The position numbers and the translations under genes are program-made. 37,710 nt of DNA from Acidovorax delafieldii 2AN (GTDB lineage: Bacteria; Pseudomonadota; Gammaproteobacteria; Burkholderiales; Burkholderiaceae_C). The stretch spans positions 1-37,710 of the forward strand of contig NZ_ACQT01000019.1 of the NCBI RefSeq assembly GCF_000175235.1. Reading direction: 5' to 3'. Within the stretch, counting starts at the first letter, position 1. Every line of letters starts with the position of its first letter. Positions 7,685-17,823 of this stretch are shown in pieces. Below the pieces are notes generated by a model. The model was not told the DNA's origin and ran no database searches. It worked only from the letters and a program-made list of their open reading frames with translations.

Positions 7685-8539
7685 GTGAACCACCCCACCC
7701 CCACCGTGGCCCAGGCACTGACCCAGGCCCGCACCCTCGGCCTGGAGCGCATCGACGCGCAGATGCTGCTGCTGCACGCGCTGGCCCGCCCCGAAGCGGG
7801 CCGCGCCTGGCTGCTGGCGCACGACACCGATGCGCTGGCCCCCGAGGTGCAAGCGCAGTTTCTTGGCCTGTGCCAGCGCCGTGCGGCCGGCGAGCCCGTG
7901 GCCTACCTCACGGGGCGCAAGGAGTTCTACGGCCTGCCACTGTGTGTCGACGCGCGCGTGCTGGACCCGCGCCCCGACACCGAAACGCTGGTGGACTGGG
8001 CGCTGGAGGTGATTGCCCCGCTCTCCGACCCGCAGCACCCGCCCCGTATCGTGGACCTGGGCACCGGTAGCGGCGCCATTGCGCTGGCGCTGCAGCACCA
8101 GCGCCCCACCGCCGAGGTACTGGGCGTGGACGCCAGTCCCGACGCCCTGGCCGTGGCCCAGGCCAACGCGCAGCGTCTGGTGCTGCCCGTGCAGTTCGTG
8201 CAAAGCCACTGGCTCACCGGTGTGGACGGCGTGTTCGACGCCATCGTCTCCAACCCTCCCTACATTCCGGCCCACGACCCCCACCTGGCTGCGCTGACGC
8301 ACGAGCCTTTGCAGGCGCTGGCCAGCGGCGCCGATGGGCTGCAGGACATCCGGCAGATCGTGGTGCAGGCGCCGCGGCACCTGAAGCCCGGCGGCTGGCT
8401 GCTGCTGGAACACGGCCACGACCAGGCCGGAGCCGTCAGCGCACTGCTGCGCGCGCAAGGCTTTGCACAGGTGCAAAGCCGCAATGACCTCGCCGGCATC
8501 GCGCGTTGCACCGGTGGACAATGGCCGACAGTGAAATAA
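7685..8539 (+). CDS. prmC: Release factor glutamine methyltransferase
   Basis: S-adenosylmethionine-dependent N5-glutamine methyltransferase that modifies the GGQ glutamine of RF1 and RF2 (formerly HemK). The 284-residue product has an N-terminal helical domain. The Rossmann methyltransferase motif I is VDLGTGSGAIALAL, and the catalytic NPPY is at about residues 190-193 (IVSNPPYIPAHDPHL). The conserved segment AYLTGRKEFYGL before the core is present. The start is GTG 7685, directly after repeat copy D; no ribosome-binding site is obvious, as the upstream bases belong to the repeat. It is co-directional with prfA and grxD. Confidence 0.95.
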   Translation: MNHPTPTVAQALTQARTLGLERIDAQMLLLHALARPEAGRAWLLAHDTDALAPEVQAQFLGLCQRRAAGEPVAYLTGRKEFYGLPLCVDARVLDPRPDTETLVDWALEVIAPLSDPQHPPRIVDLGTGSGAIALALQHQRPTAEVLGVDASPDALAVAQANAQRLVLPVQFVQSHWLTGVDGVFDAIVSNPPYIPAHDPHLAALTHEPLQALASGADGLQDIRQIVVQAPRHLKPGGWLLLEHGHDQAGAVSALLRAQGFAQVQSRNDLAGIARCTGGQWPTVK

Positions 8540-8588
8540 TCCCCCCATTGCGGGCCCCTGCCCGCCAGCCCCTTCAAGGAGAATCCCC

Positions 8589-8912
8589 ATGAGCGACACC
8601 CAGCAACGCATCGACGCCCTCGTGAAATCCAACGACATCCTGCTGTTCATGAAAGGCACTGCGAGCTTTCCGATGTGCGGTTTCTCGGGCCGCGCCATCC
8701 AGATCCTCAAGGCCTGCGGCGTAGACCCCAAGGCCCTGGCCACCGTCAACGTGCTGGAAGACGAAGAAATCCGCCAGGGCATCAAGGACTACAGCAACTG
8801 GCCCACCATTCCCCAGCTGTATGTGAAGGGCGAGTTCATCGGTGGCTCGGACATCATGATGGAAATGTACGAATCGGGCGAACTCAAGCAGGTGCTGGGC
8901 ATTCCCGGCTGA
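8589..8912 (+). CDS. grxD: Monothiol glutaredoxin, Grx4 type
   Basis: A CGFS-type monothiol glutaredoxin of 107 residues, which binds and transfers [2Fe-2S] clusters with glutathione. The active-site CGFS lies at residues 30-33 (FPMCGFSGRAIQIL). The WPTIPQLYVKGEFIGGSDI block, which contains the cis-proline and glutathione-binding residues, is complete. AAGGAGAA lies about seven bases upstream of the ATG, a good ribosome-binding site. It is the last gene of the prfA-prmC-grxD group and is followed by a clear intrinsic terminator. Confidence 0.96.
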   Translation: MSDTQQRIDALVKSNDILLFMKGTASFPMCGFSGRAIQILKACGVDPKALATVNVLEDEEIRQGIKDYSNWPTIPQLYVKGEFIGGSDIMMEMYESGELKQVLGIPG

Positions 8913-8952
8913 CCGGCCCTGCCGGCGCGCCACGCGCCCCCTGCCATTGCGA

Positions 8953-8974
8953 GGCCGCCTGCGGGCGGCCTTTT
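8953..8974 (+). terminator. Intrinsic terminator after grxD
   Basis: GGCCGCC (8953-8959), loop TGCG, GGCGGCC (8964-8970), then TTTT. It is a perfect seven-pair GC stem 40 bases after the grxD stop. It separates the hemA-to-grxD group from the AAA ATPase gene. Confidence 0.85.
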
Positions 8975-9078
8975 GCATGGCGGCAACACAGCACCCCGAT
9001 GCAGGGCTTTTCCTGCACCAGAGCGGGCATGTTGTGTGCTTGAATGATTGCGTGACGCAACCATCACAGGAGCATGCA

Positions 9079-10086
9079 ATGAGCCACCAAAGCCTTGTTC
9101 CATCGCCCTCGGCCCTGCGCTTGCCGGTGGCGCAGATTCGCCAGGTGTTCCAGCCCGGAGATGTCGAGCGCAAGCTCGCACGCCTGCAGGACGCCAGCAG
9201 CCAGCGCGAATACGAAGCCCTGCGCACCGTGTATGAACGCATGCTCGAGCGCGGCCCCGAGCGCTTCCAGGTCAAACCCTCGGGCGTGCCCGACATGGCC
9301 AGCCTGTATGACCAGCTCCCCAACTTCACCGACGTGCTGGACGACGTGAAGCGCCATGTGGCGCTGGCGCAGGACAGCCGCGACGGCCTTGAAGTCACGC
9401 CCATGCTGCTGCTGGGGCCACCCGGCATCGGCAAGACCCACTTTGCGCGGCACCTGGCCGAGCTGCTGGGCACGGGCATGAACCTCGTGTCGATGAGCTC
9501 GATGACGGCGGGCTGGCTGCTTTCCGGGTCTTCCTCCCAGTGGAAGGGCGCCCGCCCCGGCAAGGTGTTTGAAGCCCTGGTGGAAGGCGAATACGCCAAC
9601 CCGGTGATCGTGGTGGACGAGATCGACAAGGCAGCCAGCGATGCCCAGTACGACCCGCTGGGCGCTCTGTATGGCCTGCTGGAGCACGACACGGCGCAGT
9701 GCTTCACCGACGAATTCGCCGAAGTGGCCATCGACGCCAGCCAGGTGATCTGGATTACCACGGCCAACGACGAACGCGGCATTCCGGCCCCTATCCTGAA
9801 CCGCATGAACGTGTTTGCCGTCGAAGCACCCACCCCCGAGCAGGCCCGCGCCATTGCGCGCAATCTCTACCAGGGCCTGCGCGCCGGGCACGATTGGGGC
9901 CGCCTGCTTGATCCCGAACCGCAGGGTGATGTGCTCGACCTGCTTGCGCAGATGCCGCCGCGCGAGATGCGCCGCGCCCTCATGACGGGCTTTGGCAATG
10001 CGCGGCTCGCCCAGCGCTCCACCGTGGATGTGAGCGACCTGCCCCGCGGCACCACCGGCAAGGCGCGTATCGGCTTCGTGCAGTAG
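9079..10086 (+). CDS. AAA-family ATPase resembling the Lon ATPase domain, without a protease domain
   Basis: Cytoplasmic AAA+ ATPase of 335 residues. Walker A is GPPGIGKTH at about residue 112, and Walker B is IVVDEIDKA at about 178. A sensor-like ITTANDERGIP follows, then the arginine-containing NRMNVF. The order and spacing resemble the AAA module of Lon (GPPGIGKT, DEIDK, TAN, P-x-x-L-x-x-R-M). There is no room for the Lon serine-lysine protease domain or the LAN substrate-binding domain. ATG 9079 is chosen because CAGGAG lies just upstream. It stands alone between a terminator and a membrane-protein gene. Its substrate and partner are unknown. Confidence 0.82.
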   Translation: MSHQSLVPSPSALRLPVAQIRQVFQPGDVERKLARLQDASSQREYEALRTVYERMLERGPERFQVKPSGVPDMASLYDQLPNFTDVLDDVKRHVALAQDSRDGLEVTPMLLLGPPGIGKTHFARHLAELLGTGMNLVSMSSMTAGWLLSGSSSQWKGARPGKVFEALVEGEYANPVIVVDEIDKAASDAQYDPLGALYGLLEHDTAQCFTDEFAEVAIDASQVIWITTANDERGIPAPILNRMNVFAVEAPTPEQARAIARNLYQGLRAGHDWGRLLDPEPQGDVLDLLAQMPPREMRRALMTGFGNARLAQRSTVDVSDLPRGTTGKARIGFVQ

Positions 10087-10222
10087 CCCGCCCCCGCCCC
10101 GTGCACGCGCTGCGGCGCGCCGCCGAAGTCGGATGCGCCCGGCGCTGCACCATGGGCGTGCACCGCTACACTCGGAACGCCCCTGCGGGCCCTCCGCCAG
10201 GGCCGCCCGCGCCTACCCCACC

Positions 10223-11563
10223 ATGACCCTGACCCAAAGCCTGCTCATCATCGGCCTGCTCATTGCGGCCAGTGCATTCTTTTCAGTGGCAGAAATTTCA
10301 TTGGCCGCCGCGCGGCGCCTGCGCCTGCGCCAGATGGCCGACGAAGGCGACGCCCGCGCCGACCGGGTGTTGCGACTGCAGGACCAGCCTGGCGACTATT
10401 TCACCGTGGTGCAGGTCGGGCAGAACGCCGTGGCCATTCTGGGCGGTATCGTGGGCGAGGGGGCGCTGAGCCCCCACTTCAGTGCCCTGTTTGCGCTGTG
10501 GCTGCCCGGCGCCACGGCTGAAAAAGCGGGGTTCCTGGCGTCGTTCCTGGCCGTCACCTCGCTGTTCATCCTGTTTGCCGACCTGTTTCCCAAGCGCCTG
10601 GGCATGGCCGAACCCGAGCGGCTGGTGGTGCGCCTGGCGCAGCCCATGGCGTGGTGCATGACGCTGCTGCGGCCACTGGTGTGGTTCTACAGCCGGGGGG
10701 CCGATGCCCTGTTCCGCGTGCTGGGCCTGTCGTCGCTGCGCGACGACCGCATCACCTCCGAAGACATCCTCGCCATGATGGAAGCTGGCGCGCGCGCGGG
10801 CGTGCTGGCCGCGCGCGAGCAGCAGGTCATCACCAACGTGTTCGAGCTGGACACGCGCACGGTGTCCAGTGCCATGTCTCCCCGCGACCGCGTGGCCTTC
10901 TTCCTGCGCGACGAGCCGGACGCCGTGATCCGGCTGCGCATCGCCGCCGAGCCCTTTTCGACCTACCCCGTGTGCGAGGGGGACATCGACCACGTGGTGG
11001 GCTATGTGGACGCCAAGGACCTGTTCCAACGCGTGCTGAACAACCAGTCCATCTCGCTGGCCGACGACAGCCTGGTGCGCAAGGTGCTGATCGTGCCCGA
11101 CCGGCTCACCCTGTCCGAGGTGCTGGAGCAGTTCAGGCAGGTGCACGAGGACTTTGCCGTCATCGTGAACGAGTACAGCCTGGTGGTGGGCGTGGTCACG
11201 CTGAACGATGTGATGAGCACGGTGATGGGCGACCTGGTGGGCCCGGCCGACGAAGAGCTGATCGTGCGGCGCGACGAGAATTCATGGCTGATCGACGGTG
11301 TCACCCCGGTCGAGGACGTGCTGCACGTACTGGGACTCGACGAATTGCCCCACAGCGACGAGTACAAGACCCTCGCAGGTTTTCTGATGGTGATGCTGCG
11401 CCGCGTGCCCCGGCGCACTGACAGCGTGAGCTGGGGCGGCTATAAGTTCGAGGTGCTGGACGTGGACAGCTTCCGCATCGACCAGGTGATGGTGTCACGC
11501 CTGAAACCCGCCCCCATGGGCAAGGCCGACACGGCGGCGCCAGCGGCCGCTGCCTCGCCTTAG
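10223..11563 (+). CDS. paeA: CNNM/CBS-domain inner-membrane protein, PaeA (YtfL) type
   Basis: Integral membrane protein of 446 residues. An N-terminal DUF21/CNNM domain (about residues 1-190, including ISLAAARRLRLRQMADEGDA) is followed by a CBS pair (about 210-340) and a CorC_HlyC domain at the C-terminus. From memory it matches E. coli YtfL/PaeA along most of its length, including FTVVQVGQNAVAILGGIVG, EDFAVIVNEYSLVVG, TLNDVM and RDENSWLIDG. E. coli PaeA is implicated in cadaverine/putrescine export; the same role here is inference. The start at 10223 gives a direct N-terminal membrane helix. A MITE-like inverted repeat begins two bases after the stop codon. Confidence 0.88.
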   Translation: MTLTQSLLIIGLLIAASAFFSVAEISLAAARRLRLRQMADEGDARADRVLRLQDQPGDYFTVVQVGQNAVAILGGIVGEGALSPHFSALFALWLPGATAEKAGFLASFLAVTSLFILFADLFPKRLGMAEPERLVVRLAQPMAWCMTLLRPLVWFYSRGADALFRVLGLSSLRDDRITSEDILAMMEAGARAGVLAAREQQVITNVFELDTRTVSSAMSPRDRVAFFLRDEPDAVIRLRIAAEPFSTYPVCEGDIDHVVGYVDAKDLFQRVLNNQSISLADDSLVRKVLIVPDRLTLSEVLEQFRQVHEDFAVIVNEYSLVVGVVTLNDVMSTVMGDLVGPADEELIVRRDENSWLIDGVTPVEDVLHVLGLDELPHSDEYKTLAGFLMVMLRRVPRRTDSVSWGGYKFEVLDVDSFRIDQVMVSRLKPAPMGKADTAAPAAAASP

Positions 11564-11564
11564 A

Positions 11565-11684
11565 ACCTGTTTCCGATCTTTTCGGCGATCGCGTTGGAGT
11601 GCCATCGGGATGGGTGGATGCCTCGGATGCGCCGCATGGGCTCATGCCCATGTAAACAGCCGAGGCGTTCGATCGTAAACAGGT
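11565..11684. mobile_element. 120-bp nested inverted-repeat element (MITE-like)
   Basis: The outer arms are ACCTGTTTCCGATC (11565-11578) and GATCGTAAACAGGT (11671-11684), a 13-of-14 inverted match. Inside are GCCTCGG (11620-11626) with CCGAGGC (11660-11666), and a central hairpin CATGGGC-TCAT-GCCCATG (11635-11652). No coding capacity is seen. It sits in the 179-base gap between two convergent genes. It could be a miniature transposable element, an end-to-end remnant of an insertion sequence, or a structured 3' element. No clear target duplication is visible. Confidence 0.55.
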
Positions 11685-11742
11685 GCTTAGGCACCAGCCG
11701 CCAGATCCACACCAAGATCCGTCGATTGCAGGCAGAGGCAGG

Positions 11743-12447
11743 TCAGGCTGCCGCTGCGCCGGGCTTTTCGTTGAACAACCAGTTGCGCTGCGCGCCGAAC
11801 ACGGCGTCGGGATAGGGCGAGCGCCCGCGGCTGCCGTTGTAGCGGCCCAGCGCCATGAACAGGTCGCCGCGTTCGCGGTCGATGTAGTGCCGCAAAATCA
11901 CGCAACCAAAGCGCAGGTTGGTCTGCATGTGAAACAGCTTGCCGGGGTCGCCGTCGCCGATCACACGGGTCCAGAACGGCATGACCTGCATGTAGCCGCG
12001 CGCGCCCACACTGGAGACTGCAAATTTGCGGAAGGCGCTTTCCACCTGGATCAGCCCCATCACCAGCGAAACGTCCAGTCCTGCGCGCTTGGATTCGTAC
12101 CAGACGGTCTGCAGGAAATCGCGGCGAACTTCCCACTCAGGCTTGCGGCGGCGCAAGCGGTCGCTCATGGTGCCCAGCCAGCGCAGGTAATGCAGCCGCG
12201 ACTCGGTGGTGAAAAACTCGGGCTCGGGCGGCGCCTGGTTGGCAATGGCCGAACTGAGTGCGGTGCGCACCGAGTCCATCAGCGGCTCTTCGAGCTGGCC
12301 GCCTGCATGAGCCAACTGCGGCGCACCCAGCCAGGCAGCTGGCGCGGCGAGCGTTGCCAGCGACGCCAGGCAGCCGCGCCGGGACATTCCTGCGGTGCCA
12401 GAAGCCACAAGCAGCGGGGTTTGCGAAGACGCGCCGTGCATTGTCAT
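11743..12447 (-). CDS. Lytic transglycosylase, SLT domain
   Basis: Predicted exported murein lytic transglycosylase of 234 residues that cleaves the MurNAc-GlcNAc bond. The catalytic glutamate is Glu136 in GLIQVESAF. It is followed by [12 protein letters not shown] and YNGS, the family's conserved blocks. The signal region contains [18 protein letters not shown] with a twin arginine, ending AHA. ATG 12447 overlaps the proS stop in an ATGA arrangement, which suggests translational coupling. A later ATG at 12387 starts directly at the signal sequence and is a real alternative. The C-terminus is short with an alanine tail. Confidence 0.88.
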   Translation of the reverse strand: MTMHGASSQTPLLVASGTAGMSRRGCLASLATLAAPAAWLGAPQLAHAGGQLEEPLMDSVRTALSSAIANQAPPEPEFFTTESRLHYLRWLGTMSDRLRRRKPEWEVRRDFLQTVWYESKRAGLDVSLVMGLIQVESAFRKFAVSSVGARGYMQVMPFWTRVIGDGDPGKLFHMQTNLRFGCVILRHYIDRERGDLFMALGRYNGSRGRSPYPDAVFGAQRNWLFNEKPGAAAA

Positions 12448-14186
12448 ACCACCATGCGGCCCTTCACACGGGCCAGGATGTCAGCCACGGCCACCTTGGT
12501 CGCTGCGGCATCACGGCGGTGCTGGTACTCGACCACGCCTTCCTTCAGACTCTTGTCGCCAATGGTCACGCGGTGCGGCACACCAATCAGCTCCCAGTCG
12601 GCAAACATGGCGCCAGGGCGCTCGCCGCGGTCGTCCAGGATCACGTCCACACCCGCGGCCAGCAGGTCGGCATACAGCTTTTCGGCGGCGGCCTTGACGG
12701 CATCGCTGCGGTCCATGCCCACGGGGCAGATCACCACCGTGAACGGCGCAATCGCGTCCGGCCAGATGATGCCGCGCTCGTCGTGGTTCTGCTCGATGGC
12801 GGCGGCGGGCAGGCGCGTCACGCCGATGCCGTAGCAACCCATTTCGAAGAACGCCGGCTTGCCGTCGTCGCCCAGGAACGTGGCGTTCATGCCCTTGCTG
12901 TACTTGGTGCCCAGGTAGAACACATGGCCCACTTCAATGCCGCGCTCAATCGCCAGTTCACCCCTGCCATCCGGGGAGCGGTCGCCCGCCACCACGTTGC
13001 GCAGGTCGGCCACCATGTCGGGTTCGGGCAGGTCGCGGCCCCAGTTGACGCCGGTGATGTGAAAGTCCACTTCGTTGGCGCCACAGATCCAGTCAGCCAT
13101 CACAGCGACTTCGCGGTCCACCACGATCTTCAAGGGCTTCTTCAGGCCGATGGGGCCCAGGTAACCCGGCTTGCAGCCAAAGTGATTCTCGATTTCGCCC
13201 AGCGTCGCGAAGCGGAAGCCCGCCAGACCAGGCACCTTGCCGACCTTGATCTCGTTCATGTCATGGTCGCCGCGCAGCAGCAGCAGCCAGACTTGCGTCT
13301 TGACGATTTCACCCGCTTCGTTGGTCTCGTCGGTGGCCAGCACCAAGGACTTTACGGTGGTATTCAGCGGCACGGCCAGCAGCGCAGCCACATCGGCGCA
13401 GGTGCTCTTGCCCGGCGTGGCGGTTTTGGTCAGCGCCTGGGTGGCTGCGCCGCGTGGTCCGGTGGGGGCCAGCGCTTCTGCCTTTTCCATATTGGCAGCG
13501 TAGTCGCTCTGCGGGCAGTAGACGATGGCGTCTTCCCCGGTGGCGGCGATCACTTGGAATTCTTCCGACAGATCCCCCCCGATGGCACCGCTGTCTGCCG
13601 CCACGGCACGGTAAGTCAGGCCAAAACGGTCAAAGATGCGGCGGTAGGCAGCGGCCATCACCTGGTAGCTGGCCTTGGCGGCCGCTTGGTCGCGGTCAAA
13701 GCTGTAGGCGTCCTTCATGATGAACTCGCGCCCGCGCATGAGGCCAAAACGGGGGCGGCGCTCATCGCGGAACTTGGTCTGGATCTGGTAGAAGTTCTTC
13801 GGCAGCTGCTTGTAGCTCTTGAGCTCCTGGCGTGCGATGTCAGTGATCACTTCTTCGCTGGTGGGCTGCACCACAAAGTCCCGGCCATGGCGATCTTGAA
13901 TGCGCAGCAGCTCGGGGCCCATTTTCTCAAAGCGTCCCGTTTCCTGCCAGAGCTCGGCGGGCTGCACCACGGGCATGGTCAGCTCGACGGCGCCCGCACG
14001 GTTCATTTCCTCGCGCACGATGGCTTCGACCTTGCGAATCACCCGCAGCCCCATGGGCATGTAGTTGTAGATGCCAGCGCCCAGTTTCTTGATCAGCCCC
14101 GCCCGCGTCATGAGTTTGTGGCTGACCACTTCGGCGTCGGCCGGGGCTTCCTTGAGGGTGGAAATGAAGAATTGGGAGGCTTTCAT
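12444..14186 (-). CDS. proS: Prolyl-tRNA synthetase
   Basis: Class II aminoacyl-tRNA synthetase charging tRNA(Pro) with proline in the cytoplasm. The 580-residue product is the bacterial form. It has N-terminal catalytic motifs (RSHRAR-like region, [31 protein letters not shown] split by other residues). A central insertion or editing domain occupies about residues 220-400. Motif 3 is [10 protein letters not shown], and the C-terminal anticodon-binding domain includes [11 protein letters not shown]. The start [19 protein letters not shown] is the usual one. It diverges from rppH and is translationally coupled to the lytic transglycosylase. A tRNA-Pro gene is also in this window, but far away. 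Confidence 0.97.
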   Translation of the reverse strand: MKASQFFISTLKEAPADAEVVSHKLMTRAGLIKKLGAGIYNYMPMGLRVIRKVEAIVREEMNRAGAVELTMPVVQPAELWQETGRFEKMGPELLRIQDRHGRDFVVQPTSEEVITDIARQELKSYKQLPKNFYQIQTKFRDERRPRFGLMRGREFIMKDAYSFDRDQAAAKASYQVMAAAYRRIFDRFGLTYRAVAADSGAIGGDLSEEFQVIAATGEDAIVYCPQSDYAANMEKAEALAPTGPRGAATQALTKTATPGKSTCADVAALLAVPLNTTVKSLVLATDETNEAGEIVKTQVWLLLLRGDHDMNEIKVGKVPGLAGFRFATLGEIENHFGCKPGYLGPIGLKKPLKIVVDREVAVMADWICGANEVDFHITGVNWGRDLPEPDMVADLRNVVAGDRSPDGRGELAIERGIEVGHVFYLGTKYSKGMNATFLGDDGKPAFFEMGCYGIGVTRLPAAAIEQNHDERGIIWPDAIAPFTVVICPVGMDRSDAVKAAAEKLYADLLAAGVDVILDDRGERPGAMFADWELIGVPHRVTIGDKSLKEGVVEYQHRRDAAATKVAVADILARVKGRMVV

Positions 14187-14220
14187 CGGGATCGACTTCG
14201 GGCAGAACGTAGCGGCCCAC

Positions 14221-14248
14221 TTGCCGGGCCCTAGGCGCCGTGCATAAT
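14221..14248 (+). promoter_or_regulatory. Candidate sigma-70 promoter of rppH
   Basis: TTGCCG (14221-14226) and CATAAT (14243-14248) are separated by 16 bases. Transcription would start near 14255, giving a leader of about 24 bases before the ATG at 14279. The site lies in the 92-base gap shared with divergent proS. Confidence 0.5.
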
Positions 14249-14278
14249 GGACACAGTTTAAAAATTTGGGGTTTGATT

Positions 14279-14947
14279 ATGCTTGACCGGGACGGCTTTC
14301 GGCCGAACGTCGGCATCATCCTGCTCAACCAGAAGAACCAGGTGTTCTGGGGCAAACGCATCCGCACCCACAGCTGGCAGTTTCCGCAAGGTGGCATCGA
14401 CAGGGGAGAAACCCCCGAGCAGGCCATGTTTCGCGAACTGCATGAGGAGGTGGGGCTGCAACCCAACCATGTGCGCTTGGTTGCCCGGACACGGGACTGG
14501 TTGCGCTATGAGGTGCCTGACCGGTACATTCGTCGCGATGCGCGCGGACACTACAAGGGGCAGAAGCAAATCTGGTATCTGCTCCAGCTGACAGGCCACG
14601 ATTGGGACCTGAATCTTCGGGCAACCAACCACCCGGAATTCGACGCCTGGCGGTGGAACGACTATTGGGTGCCGTTGGACGTGGTGGTGGAGTTCAAGAG
14701 GGGCGTCTATGAAATGGCCCTGACCGAGCTTGCGCGCTACCTTCCGCGCCACGAGCAACGCAATCGCTATCTGCGCAGCGGCATGCGCGCGCGCGACATG
14801 GAACCGCAAGGCGGCGCAATGCACCGCGCCAGTTCGCTGCTGCTGAACCCGGGAGTGGAGTTGCCACCAGGAGCGAGCTTCGACCCCGATCCGCAAAACA
14901 GCGTACCGGCAGAACTCGAGGCGCTGCCGCACCAGCCGCATCCCTGA
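14279..14947 (+). CDS. rppH: RNA pyrophosphohydrolase
   Basis: Nudix hydrolase that removes pyrophosphate from the 5' triphosphate end of mRNA, which starts RNase E-dependent decay. The 222-residue product starts [18 protein letters not shown], nearly identical to known RppH. The Nudix box is at residues 38-60 ([20 protein letters not shown] followed by VGL). The PQGG and [11 protein letters not shown] substrate-recognition parts are intact. E. coli RppH has 176 residues; here about 45-50 extra residues at the C-terminus (rich in P, S, E and H) lie beyond the fold. ATG 14279 is chosen by homology, with GGGG upstream. It is divergent from proS and convergent with proB. Confidence 0.95.
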   Translation: MLDRDGFRPNVGIILLNQKNQVFWGKRIRTHSWQFPQGGIDRGETPEQAMFRELHEEVGLQPNHVRLVARTRDWLRYEVPDRYIRRDARGHYKGQKQIWYLLQLTGHDWDLNLRATNHPEFDAWRWNDYWVPLDVVVEFKRGVYEMALTELARYLPRHEQRNRYLRSGMRARDMEPQGGAMHRASSLLLNPGVELPPGASFDPDPQNSVPAELEALPHQPHP

Positions 14948-15083
14948 CGGACAGCGGCGCCGGGCACCGCCCGCACGCGGCAATTCGTTGCTGGGCCAGC
15001 TCAAGGAGGCCACCACTTCGCAAGCTTGGCATCCGGGACCTGCACATGCGCCCCTACAGTGGTGCGCCCGGCGGTAGCGGGCG

Positions 15084-16223
15084 TCAGCCGATGGTGAGCA
15101 CGAGGTTGTCGCGATGCACCATTTCGGACTCTGCGACATAGCCCAGCAGCCTTTCAAACTCGGAAGACGGTTTGCGGCACAGCATCCTGGCTTCCGCACT
15201 GGCGTAGTTGGCCAACCCGCGGGCGATTTCGCGCCCCGAAGGGTCGCGCACCGCAATGACCTCACCGCGCGAGAACTCGCCTTCGACCGCCGTCATGCCG
15301 ATCGGTAGCAGGCTTTTACCTTCGTCCAGCAATTTGGCAGCCGCACCGGCATCGACCACCACCGCCCCGCGCATCTGCAGGTGATCCGCCATCCACTGCT
15401 TACGGGCCTGCTTCTTGGCAGTCTGGGCCACCAGCAGCGTACCCAGGGCCTCGCCCTGCACCAGGCGCACCAGCACGTCGGGCTCACGTCCCCACGCAAT
15501 GGCCGTCGAGGCGCCTGAGCCCGCCGCCCGCTTGGCAGCGAGGATCTTGGTGATCATCCCGCCCTTGCCGATGCTTGAGCCAGCGCCCCCTGCCATGGTC
15601 TCGAGGGCCGGATCTCCGGCCTGGGCCTCGTGCACAAAGCGCGCCGAGGGGTCCTTGCGGGGGTCAGCCGTGTACAGACCCTTCTGGTCGGTAAGGATGA
15701 CGAGCGCATCGGCCTCGACCAGATTGGCCACCAACGCCCCCAACGTGTCGTTGTCGCCGAACTTGATTTCGTCGTTGACCACGGTGTCGTTTTCATTGAT
15801 CACCGGCACCACCCCCAGGCGCAGCAGGGTGAGCAATGTCGAGCGCGCATTGAGATAGCGCTCACGGTCGGCGAGGTCGGCATGCGTGAGCAGCACCTGT
15901 GCGCTGCCCATGCCCTGCTCACGCAGCTTGGTTTCGTACATCTGGGCGAGCCCCATCTGCCCCACCGCCGCAGCCGCCTGCAACTCGTGGATCTCCTGGG
16001 GGCGTGCAGTCCAGCCCAGCCGCTTCATGCCTTCGGCAATGGCGCCGCTGGACACCATCACCACCTCACGGGGAGCCCCGCCCTCACCGCGCACCAGCGC
16101 CGCCAGTTGGCGACTCCACTCGCCGATAGCGGTCTCATCCAGGCCGCGGCCCTCGTTGGTCACAAGGCTGGAACCCACTTTCACCACGATGCGGCGGGCA
16201 TCGCGCAATACGCTGGAAACCAT
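15084..16223 (-). CDS. proB: Glutamate 5-kinase
   Basis: Phosphorylates the gamma-carboxyl of glutamate in the first step of proline synthesis. The 379-residue product has the amino-acid kinase domain ([58 protein letters not shown]) and a C-terminal PUA domain from about residue 280. Feedback inhibition by proline is a family property. ATG 16223 begins the standard [17 protein letters not shown]. It lies downstream of obgE on the same strand with repeat copy E between them. The order rplU-rpmA-obgE-proB is common in beta-proteobacteria. Confidence 0.96.
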   Translation of the reverse strand: MVSSVLRDARRIVVKVGSSLVTNEGRGLDETAIGEWSRQLAALVRGEGGAPREVVMVSSGAIAEGMKRLGWTARPQEIHELQAAAAVGQMGLAQMYETKLREQGMGSAQVLLTHADLADRERYLNARSTLLTLLRLGVVPVINENDTVVNDEIKFGDNDTLGALVANLVEADALVILTDQKGLYTADPRKDPSARFVHEAQAGDPALETMAGGAGSSIGKGGMITKILAAKRAAGSGASTAIAWGREPDVLVRLVQGEALGTLLVAQTAKKQARKQWMADHLQMRGAVVVDAGAAAKLLDEGKSLLPIGMTAVEGEFSRGEVIAVRDPSGREIARGLANYASAEARMLCRKPSSEFERLLGYVAESEMVHRDNLVLTIG

Positions 16224-16231
16224 CTTCTACT

Positions 16232-16285
16232 CTTTTAGGCCGCTGGCGCTTTGCTGTTCTGCGTCAGCAGCTATTATTAATATAG
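16232..16285 (-). repeat. Dispersed palindromic repeat, copy E
   Basis: The minus strand reads AATAATAGCTGCTGACGC, an AGAACAGC spacer, AAAGCGCCAGCGGCCTAAAA. It occupies almost the whole 65-base gap between obgE and proB and starts a few bases after the obgE stop. It must be transcribed in any obgE-proB read-through message. Confidence 0.7.
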
Positions 16286-16288
16286 CAA

Positions 16289-17392
<1,104 letters not shown>

Positions 17393-17439
17393 TTACAAAA
17401 GAGCGCGTTCTGGCGGGCAAACCCTCCTGAAAGCACAAA

Positions 17440-17457
17440 GCCCCGACCACGCGGGGC
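17440..17457 (-). terminator. Second terminator-like hairpin between rpmA and obgE
   Basis: On the minus strand GCCCCG, a six-base loop, then CGGGGC is followed by TTTGTGCTTTC. It is a near copy of the hairpin 65 bases upstream in transcription order; both carry CGGGGCTTTGT. The broken T tract makes it weaker. Confidence 0.55.
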
Positions 17458-17504
17458 ACGCTTACCAGCGCAACGATACCGCGCAGGCTGCGCCTCAAAC
17501 AACA

Positions 17505-17526
17505 AAGCCCCGACAGGGCGGGGCTT
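17505..17526 (-). terminator. Intrinsic terminator after rpmA
   Basis: AAGCCCCG and CGGGGCTT form a perfect eight-pair stem. On the minus strand it is followed by TGTTGTTT. It lies 25 bases after the rpmA stop. The A-tract on the other side could make it bidirectional. Confidence 0.75.
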
Positions 17527-17550
17527 CGTTTGCTGCCAGAGGAATCGACC

Positions 17551-17808
17551 TCAGGCGGGAGTCACATTGACCGTGGACTTGGACAACGCACCCTTGGTAC
17601 CGAACGACACGTGACCGTCCACCAGGGCAAACAAAGTGTGATCCTTGCCAACGCCGACATTGGTGCCGGGGTGGAAACGTGTGCCACGTTGGCGCACGAT
17701 GATCGAACCAGCGCTGATCAGTTCACCACCGAAGGCCTTGACACCCAACATCTTTGGCTTGGAGTCACGCCCGTTTCGCGTAGAGCCGCCGCCTTTTTTC
17801 TGTGCCAT
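17551..17808 (-). CDS. rpmA: 50S ribosomal protein L27
   Basis: Component of the large subunit near the peptidyl-transferase centre and the P-site tRNA. The 85-residue product is full length, with [16 protein letters not shown] at the start and the conserved [14 protein letters not shown] block. The N-terminus begins directly at the mature-like AQKKG sequence and needs no cleavage. The start is preceded by GAAGGAGC. It lies 15 bases after rplU and is co-transcribed with it. A terminator follows. Confidence 0.98.
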   Translation of the reverse strand: MAQKKGGGSTRNGRDSKPKMLGVKAFGGELISAGSIIVRQRGTRFHPGTNVGVGKDHTLFALVDGHVSFGTKGALSKSTVNVTPA

Positions 17809-17823
17809 GACTAGCTCCTTCGA

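Noticed and set aside
12258-14234. 658-codon open frame antisense to proS
   Set aside because: Same shadow effect, with a His/Gly/Gln-rich composition and no recognisable domain.
14948-15083. Feature in the rppH-proB convergent gap
   Set aside because: No terminator with a T tract and no repeat copy is visible; only short GC-rich palindromes are present.
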